In this document: piece after piece, positions 57,048-64,000 of the stretch
Layout: every line of letters begins with the position of its first letter
Position numbering within the stretch: position 1 is the first letter of the stretch
NCBI RefSeq assembly: GCF_032854445.1
Contig: NC_088306.1
Coordinates: 10,006,193-10,070,192 of the forward strand
Reading direction: 5' to 3'
Source: Liolophura sinensis
Taxonomy: Eukaryota > Mollusca > Polyplacophora > Chitonida > Chitonidae
DNA length: 64,000 nucleotides
The notes under the pieces: generated by a model
Databases searched by the model: none
Seen by the model: only the letters and a program-made list of their open reading frames with translations
Told to the model about the DNA's origin: nothing
Program-made: the position numbers and the translations under genes

Positions 57048-57073
57048 GCACACACACACACACACACACACAT
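57048..57073. repeat. (CA)n microsatellite
   Basis: About 13 CA units following a short CATG repeat. Confidence 0.95.
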
Positions 57074-57395
57074 ATGAGCCGAGCGATTTGCAAGGGAAGA
57101 CGTCTCATTTAAAAACAGGAAGTTTATGAATTTTATAGGTATATTATAAAGATGGTTTACCCAAAATGAAAATAAATTTCATCCCATTTAACTTGCCCAC
57201 TTATCTGCAAACTATCATGATAACCTGAAAAAATACAAATAAACTATGTCACTATGGGGTACATGAGTATGTGGGTAGAGACTGCTATTGAGACTACTGG
57301 TTTTAATTGCCATATAGAATTAATACTGATAATTATGGTGATGGTTATAGCAATGAAAATCACATGTCCTGGGTTAAACTCTGCAGCTGTCAGTG

Positions 57396-57526
57396 AGAAG
57401 GTCTGTCAGCAACCTACGGGTGCAACCTACGTGCTCTGCCCGCTTTGCTCTCACCATAACGCTGGCCGCCATTGTATGAGTGAAATATTCTTGAGTACGG
57501 TGCAATACACCAATCAAATAAATAAT
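57396..57526 (+). mobile_element. SINE-1, 3' half, diverged
   Basis: GAGAAGGTCTGTCAGCAACC, CTCACCATAACGCTGGCCGC, GAAATATTCTTGAGTACGGT and CAATACACCAATCAAATAAA. Confidence 0.88.
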
Positions 57527-57544
57527 GGCTTGTACCATGTTACA

Positions 57545-57700
57545 TTTCAAGCATATACATGAACAGTGACAATGCAACCCTGACTGAGACAAATTGATTA
57601 GAGGCTGAATTTCACCAGTAATATGTGTGACCATTTGCCAACTATCACACTGTCATCACTGCCATGGTTTCACTCTTCATGCTTTATGGCCTTTTATACT
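57545..57700 (+). repeat. Dispersed ~190-bp repeat, copy 7
   Basis: GACTGAGACAAATTGATTAG, AGGCTGAATTTCACCAGTAA, GTGACCATTTGCCAACTATC, ACACTGTCATCACTGCC and ATGGCCTTTTATA. Confidence 0.7.
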
Positions 57701-58765
57701 GGCATGACCAACAAGATTGGGTAGGCACAATGTATGCCACATACCTGACAATTTACGTTTAGTATAAGTACTTTATAAGGTTTGGTATATCTACAAAGCT
57801 TTGGCACAACTTCTACAGTTACAAGTAGATAAGCTGTGACAAACTTTGAAGTTATGCCATAACTACAACACTTTGCCACAGTTACTAGAAAAGCCCTAGT
57901 TTAGGTACTACATGTATTACATAACTAGTAAGATATCCCAGTCTTCAAATCCTATCTTGTACAAACAAGATAAAGTTGGTGAATCAGTTACATGTATGTA
58001 GACATAGTAGAGACCTGAACATGCTTCCCTCTTGCCCTCCCCCCACTTCCAACACCAGCCATGACAACATATAGGTATCACAGAGGATGTCCCCCTACAT
58101 GTATATATAACAATGTAAGCATCCTGTTCACAGAAATGTCACCCATGATTACCTGTGATAAGCCCGCTAATCGGCGAAAGGTCACAGGTCGATCCCTCGT
58201 TTGTCAATTTCTCACACAACAGATATCACTACTGATCAAACATTACACTGACAGTCAGAGAGAGATCTTCGTATCAGACAGGCTTTTCTTTTCTGTGATT
58301 TATCACACTGACTTCTAAGGAGCCATGGAGAGATTTGAGTAGACATTAATACCTGGGGGAAGACGAAGGGAGAAATTTTTTTCAGTCGGGGCAACATCCT
58401 ACCTTCCCAAAAAAAAAAAAAAAAAAAAAAATCCCAAGACATCTTTCAAAGATGAACAGAATTCTCAGAATTAGGAAAAATGACCAACTTAGTCAGTGAA
58501 CAAAATTTTTCATTTCGGCATTTCTCCAATTCCTCAACCTTTCCACATATTCTGAAAGTATTATTCCACATAGATCAATAAAGTTAGACTTTTTGTGTAG
58601 CCCTAAAATCGGCCAAACTAACCAATTTTGTCTTCAAAATCAAATTAAAAAGGGACATTGAATTGCACTGAAAGTTGCTCTTTCATATTCGAAAAGGTTG
58701 AGGAATTAGAGTATGAATATTACTTCTGATAAATGTTAACAATGTAAACATTACCCTGTACTTTT

Positions 58766-59037
58766 TATTTATTTATTTATTTATTTGATTGGTGTTTTAC
58801 GCCGTACTCAAGAATATTTCACTTATACGACGGCAGCCAGCATTATGGTGGGTGGAAACCGGGCACAGCCCGGCGGAAACCCACGACCGTCCGCAGGTTG
58901 CTGTCAGACCTTCCCACTTACGGCCGGAGAGGAAGCCAGCATGAGCTGGACTTGAACTCACAACGACCGCATTGGTGAGAGGCTCCTGGGTCATTACGCT
59001 GCGCTAGCGTGCTAACCGATTGAGCCACGGAGGCACC
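58766..59037 (-). mobile_element. SINE-1, full length, with target-site duplication
   Basis: A complete 272-bp element on the minus strand: (TTTA)n, GATTGGTGTTTTACGCCGTA, body, then the tRNA-like head ending CTAACCGATTGAGCCACGGA GGCA. Read on its own strand the head is GCCTCCGTGGCTCAATCGGT (A box) with a B box at AGTTCAAGTCC. Flanked by the 12-base direct repeat CCCTGTACTTTT at 58754-58765 and 59038-59049, showing a fairly young LINE-mobilised insertion. The best reference copy of the family in this window. Confidence 0.96.
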
Positions 59038-61019
59038 CCCTGTACTTTTTCTGCTTAAGCCTTGTTCACCCACTGACCATACATACATGTATGAACATGC
59101 ACATGAATAATTGTTATGATATCTACCAACCCCTATTCTAACTATTCTTGAAAACATTAAATCAATTAAAGCAGATCACAAAAACATTCTTGTTGTGACT
59201 TATCCCGGTATTGAACTTGAGATTCCCGACTTCTGAAGAACATTAGCTAACCACTACAAACCCATGGATGCATCGCTCCCAAACATGTGTGCAGTGATTT
59301 GTGAATGAGTCAGTCATTTTGTGAATGCCAGGCTTTCTGCAGCCATATGCCATAACCACAACCATCCATTCAGCTGCATCAACTCCAGTAAAACAGCTGA
59401 GACTGCAGGCTGGCGAAAAGGCTGGGTTATTAACATGCGTCTTCAGCACCCATTTTTAGTCTGTTAGATACTCCCCACCCTCTCTCACCCCACCCTACCC
59501 CCTCTCCCAACTCATCCTCTGTAGACACACACTCCCCTCCATTTCCCCATACACATCTACCATCTGCTGTCAAAATAAGACATCAATTACTTTCAGCTGT
59601 TGAAAAAAAGCCCCATCTGATCCTCTGGAGGGCAATGGTTGCTGCACAGTTAACTTCAGGTGATCATGCAGATACTATACGCATTGTACATGTATTTTTG
59701 CTGCTACCGGCTAGTACAGCTTCAAGCAGGTTAAACATGTCAAACAGAAACATGTAACAACATTCCAGAACAAAAACAAGGTTGACATTTTATTTAAAAT
59801 CCATTCATACCTTGCTGCAAATTAAAACTGGAGAACTCTGAATGAAACAGACTTTTAGCCTCTATTTTGTTGGCATAAAAAGAAAAAAAACTATTTTTTC
59901 TACCCATGTACAACTTTCGCTTTTGTGGCAAAATTTTCACAATTTTATATCCTTGACAATTATATCTAAACATTAATTCTGCAAACATTTCATAAGTTGA
60001 TGTAAGTTTCCTAAATTTCTGAGGTAAGAAGTTTTTTTAAATTTCTGGGCTTCCTGGTATCAGCAAGGTAGACTGAACACCTGAACTGGGGTAGGTGCCA
60101 CATGTCAAAAACCATCCAGGTATAAAAAATACTTGTACCATAACAATGGGACAGTTTGAGTATCAAAGCTATAGAACTTGAACTTATCCACAGCAAACAC
60201 GGAGAGTGCACAGGGAATAACACAAAGAAAAAAAGACAGGTACAGAGATAACCACAAAGCAATCAGGTTGATGTGTAAAGAAACCATGAAAGTTTTTCAC
60301 GACCAAAATAACCTGCGTATTGTTCACAGAAGCTAACAGCCTGTGCATAGTCTACATGCACCCTGTTTTTACCTATATTACTGAACTTACCTCTGAGATT
60401 AGATGTACACTAAATGACCTAAAATTTTATCTGCAAAAGTGCATTTTTAGAGGCAAATAAATAGTCTTTTTGGTGCTGAAACTTACAATTTTCCAGTAGA
60501 ATATCATCTCATGTTCCAACAAAACCTGAAAACGCCTTTCTAAAATCAATATAATTCTGAGAATCATGAAAAATGAGCAAGTTAGATGAAATTAATAGTC
60601 ATTTAAGGTTCATTCTTTTACACCATATACATGTATGTGTTGTCTTTTGGGTTTTTTTTTTTTTTTTTTTTTTACACCAATCACGTAAATTATTTATTTT
60701 TTCATACTGTGTTTTCATTGAACACAATTATTATTATTATTATTATTTTGTTTTTGCAGTGCCTTATACTTGTAAAACTGGATCCTAATAACGAAGAGTT
60801 CATATAGATTACTATAATGATACAAAGACATACAGAACCTACTAGCAGCCTGACAACGGCATAATCACAACCACAAAAACCTCGCCTTTCTTCCAACTGT
60901 AACGAAGTGTACAATTCACACGTTGACATACCCTGATGCATTCTCCGCAACTAAAATGCCTATGAAAAATGTTAATCATTAAAGCTCTAGTTTATTTATT
61001 CAGACAAAACATTTCATTT

Positions 61020-61260
61020 CTCTTTGTCAGTTATAAAATTTGTATCCTTATCTATGATTACATGAATTAAAACAGACATTCAAACATATAAGACTTAATT
61101 TTTCTTGGCCAAATAAAAAATTTGTATCCTTATTTAAAATTATGAGTTGAAACTGACACTCGGTCATAACATTTAATTGTTCTTTGCCAAATATAAAATT
61201 TATATCCTTATCTACGACTACAAAAATTGAAACTTAAAATCAACTTAAAAGAAGTCAATT
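61020..61260 (+). repeat. ~80-bp imperfect tandem repeat
   Basis: Three diverged units with AAATTTGTATCCTTATCTA, a middle such as ATGATTACATGAATTAAAAC, and TTTAATTKTTCTTTGCCAAA. Confidence 0.75.
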
Positions 61261-62394
61261 ACGTTGCTTTGGTAATTTTTTAGCAATCATTTGGATATTG
61301 AACTCTAAACTATAAATATACTTTGCATTGTTTCTTTGAATGGAAATGTGATATGGGGAATAACCATTGCTGTCATTCATGAAAACCATGAGACCAAATA
61401 CTGTAGTTCTTCAACCTTTGTTTACAAGGTGTTTATTCAAGCATGTTCTGAAGGCAATACTTGGTGTAGACTGACAAAATTATACTTTTTGGTGAAGCCC
61501 TAACACTGGCTAATCCCACCAATGTAGTTATGTCTTCAAAATCAAATTAAAAAGGTGCATAAATTGCGCTGAAAAGTGCTCTCTCCTATGTGAAAGGGTT
61601 AAGGAATTAGGTTAGTTTGATTACTGAAGATTTTGATGTGACCATATAACAAGGACCCATGTAATTTGGAGAGCCAAATGGAAACCAACAGGAATTTTGA
61701 TCACATTTGATCACACTTATCAAGATTATGGTTACACATACGTATAAATGCACTTGAACAAGTTTTATTATCAAAGACACTGAAATCCGATCACAATTTG
61801 ATCATTATATATACACATGTACTGTCACATACAACACAAAAACAAAGAACTTGAAAAACAAGTCTTATAATGCAGGCCCCGTGATCATGAACAGATGTTT
61901 GACAAGTCAAAATTTCAATCATTAAATTTGCTATCTTTCTTTCTGTAATTTTAGCTGAAATTTGTTGTACAATAACTTACCCTGAATTTCTGCTGTTAAG
62001 CACAATTTGGCCCTTGTTACAAAAGAAATAACAATTTTGAAGTGATTTGAAATTTTGACTTAAAAAATTAAGTCTAAGACTGCTTCGTGATCATGGGGCC
62101 AGAGAACTATAGGCTGGGCCAATTTTTAACAGATGTCAAATGAAAAGTAGTAGTGCAAGTGAACTTTGAGGCTGATATTTGACCCGGGGTGTAACTGTTG
62201 AATGGAATGGAATTGATGAGAATGCATGACCAACACAGAGTGGTGTGACGGTCAACAACAAGGTCAACAACAAGGTCAACGACACCTCGCTTCCTGGGTT
62301 AACAACTTAGGGCAAGAAACAGGGTGCAGATTCTATAGTTCTTAGAGTGTATTAGATTCCTGCTTTAGTCAGTCCAGCCAGAACCTCAGTATTA

Positions 62395-62540
62395 AAGTTT
62401 GTTGTTGTGTTCAAACCTGCTACAGAGTTGTAAATAGAAACCAATATGGCTTTGTTGTTGTTGTGTTCAAACATAAAGGTTATCGTTGTGTTCAGACCTG
62501 CTACAGAGCTGTAAATAGAAACCAACATGGCTTTAGTAGC
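62395..62540 (+). repeat. Short direct duplication, ~80-bp spacing
   Basis: GTGTTCAAACCTGCTACAGA GTTGTAAATAGAAACCAA is found twice, starting near 62408 and 62489, separated by a (GTT)n stretch. Confidence 0.8.
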
Positions 62541-63119
62541 TAGCCCCAGGGGGTGATTCTACACAGCATGTCCACGACCTTTTGAAATGTCTTGCATCTT
62601 TGTGCAGTCAGCACGCTGACATATCTTCTGGCCCTTTGTACTTGACTTTCTGGTAAAATACATCCTGCTAGAGCCTGACCTGCAAATTTATGCTACCCAG
62701 GTTTACAAATACATAGGTATGTAGACACACTTCACTGATAAGCGAATGGACACCCAGCACATTTGCTCATAACCATACTACTTTCACTTACCGTAAAAAT
62801 GTTTTCATTTATGAGAATTATTTTTCAACAATGTACTTGGGCAGGTCTGCAAAGTATAACACAGGGGTAATTTTCCATTCTCTAATTGCAAGCTTTTACA
62901 AAACTTGATAAAATGTAATGTCAGTAAATTTACAGCCTAAGGTCATAGTTCTAACCCAATGCCATGCACAGACGGAGTAAAGAAAACTTAAATACTGCTG
63001 TGAATGAAATTAAGGTAATAGTAGCTAGGAATAGATATCCTGGCACTACACTTCAAGTGTTTTACAACATTTTGCTTTATTTTACAGGCTGCAAGTTTTA
63101 TTGGGAGCATTATTCTGTC

Positions 63120-63323
63120 AATTCCCTGTGAGTTCAAGTCCAGCTCATGATGGCTTCCTCTCCAGCTGTACGTGGGAAGGTCTGCCAGCAACCTGTGGAT
63201 GGTCGTGGGTTTCCCCCGGGCTTAGCCCAGTTTCCTCCCACCATAATGCTGGCCGCCATTGTATAAGTGAAATATTCTTGAGTACGGCGTAAAACACCAG
63301 TCAAATAAATAAATAAATAAATT
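63120..63323 (+). mobile_element. SINE-1, 5'-truncated
   Basis: GTGAGTTCAAGTCCAGCTCA, TACGTGGGAAGGTCTGCCAG, CACCATAATGCTGGCCGCCA, GTACGGCGTAAAACACCAGT and a (TAAA)n tail. Confidence 0.93.
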
Positions 63324-63587
63324 TGGAATGCATAATTTTAAGGAAGTTTTAATTTAAACATGTATATATGGCAGTGCATTATCATCACTGCATTATATAC
63401 CTAAATGTGAGTTAGTGTTATTAATCTACAGGTTAAAATATGGTAATGTTTTGTATAAGCATTTAATAACTGATGGCACATTGCCATCTATAAGGGAGAT
63501 CACTGAATTCCAATCCATAGGCTAAGACGTTAGGCTGTACACTAACATGCTGCACATATGCAAAGTACGTTCCTTTTGTCATAACAT

Positions 63588-63790
63588 TAATTCTGCTTAA
63601 GCCATGTTGGTAGGGGCCATGTAATTTGCTACTATTGGAGCATTTACATAAAGAGTTAGAATAAAATCTAACTGAGGTAAAAAGGCCACATTTCACCGAT
63701 TACGTGTCACCATTTGCCAGCTATCTCACTGTCTTCGTTGCTGTTCTGGTCGAACTCGCTTTACTGTACATCTTTCATTACACTGAATAA
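63588..63790 (+). repeat. Dispersed ~190-bp repeat, copy 8, the fullest
   Basis: ATTCTGCTTAAGCCATGTTG, GGGGCCATGTAATTTGCTAC, CATTTACATAAAGAGTTAGA, AATAAAATCTAACTGAGGTA, CACATTTCACCGATTACGTG, CACCATTTGCCAGCTATCTC and ACTGTCTTCGTTGCTGTTCT. Confidence 0.8.
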
Positions 63791-64000
63791 ATCCCTACAT
63801 CCAGTCTGTGTCTGTGTGTGCTACTGTGCTATCAGCTGATATACTTGTGTGAGTCACCCAGATGAGCAGTAACTAACCCAGGTTTTTCTATCCCTGACAC
63901 TACCACAATACAGGCACAGACAATAACTCTTGAACCAATTGTCTAAACTGTATCAGCTTACAATGAGCCAATCAGCAGTTAAGGCTCTTTGGGGGAATTT

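Larger units (their letters stand above)
55512..64000 (-). other. GTF2F2: Presumed last intron of GTF2F2, repeat-rich
   Basis: I looked on the minus strand for the RAP30 segment that should precede the last exon (a KRARxDKxHVLDxLFxAFEKHQYY-like stretch) and for any other gene, and saw none. The interval holds SINE-1 copies, tandem repeats, homopolymers (poly-A near 58410, poly-T near 60655) and two copies of the ~190-bp repeat, listed separately. An unrelated gene nested here cannot be excluded but has no support. Confidence 0.6.

Noticed and set aside
58981-59035. Possible tRNA gene
   Set aside because: The A and B boxes belong to the SINE-1 head; the sequence does not fold as a full tRNA and is followed by the SINE body.
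1-64000. LTR retroelements, endogenous viral copies or Polinton-like elements
   Set aside because: I looked for long direct terminal repeats, reverse transcriptase, integrase, capsid or polymerase motifs in the open frames and saw none I could support.

Overview
This is an animal genomic window, most likely from a mollusc. Coding sequence sits in short exons with GT/AG introns. Non-coding DNA dominates and is AT-rich. The commonest repeat is a tRNA-derived SINE with a (TAAA)n tail, and a second SINE ends in (CTCA)n; both resemble mollusc SINEs as I remember them (no database was searched). I found no bacterial operons, rRNA genes, CRISPR arrays, LTR elements or reverse transcriptase genes.

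Left third (1-24 kb): two paralogous SLC17-type (sialin-like) transporter genes point at each other. Gene A (+) enters the window already spliced, with nine exons from 351 to 9885; its first coding exon lies off the left edge. Gene B (-) runs from the ATG at 23628 to the stop at 16448 in ten exons. Seven consecutive internal exons of the two genes have identical lengths and all shared intron phases agree, so they are a duplicate pair. Gene B has one extra base in its ninth exon that shifts the frame. About 6 kb of gene A's 3' half and downstream DNA is copied in direct orientation near 35.6-39.4 kb, where exons 6-8 survive as a pseudogene.

Middle (24-43 kb): no intact gene. It holds minisatellites, a 2.87-kb element with about 32-bp terminal inverted repeats inserted in a 22-bp tandem array, several foldback or MITE-like elements, SINEs, the SLC17 pseudogene and a minus-strand coding-like relic near 30 kb that I cannot name.

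Right part (43-64 kb): a complete three-exon profilin gene on + (43533-49127, 131 aa), probably with an intron in its long 3' UTR, faces the terminal coding exon of GTF2F2 (TFIIF beta/RAP30) on - (55386-55511). The rest, to 64 kb, appears to be a single GTF2F2 intron of more than 8.4 kb loaded with SINEs and other repeats.

The most striking structure is in SLC17 gene A intron 6. The 3' end of exon 6 and its 5' splice site have been amplified into about 30 tandem units, so the intron opens with a long run of decoy donor sites. The array is also present in the duplicated pseudogene but not in gene B.
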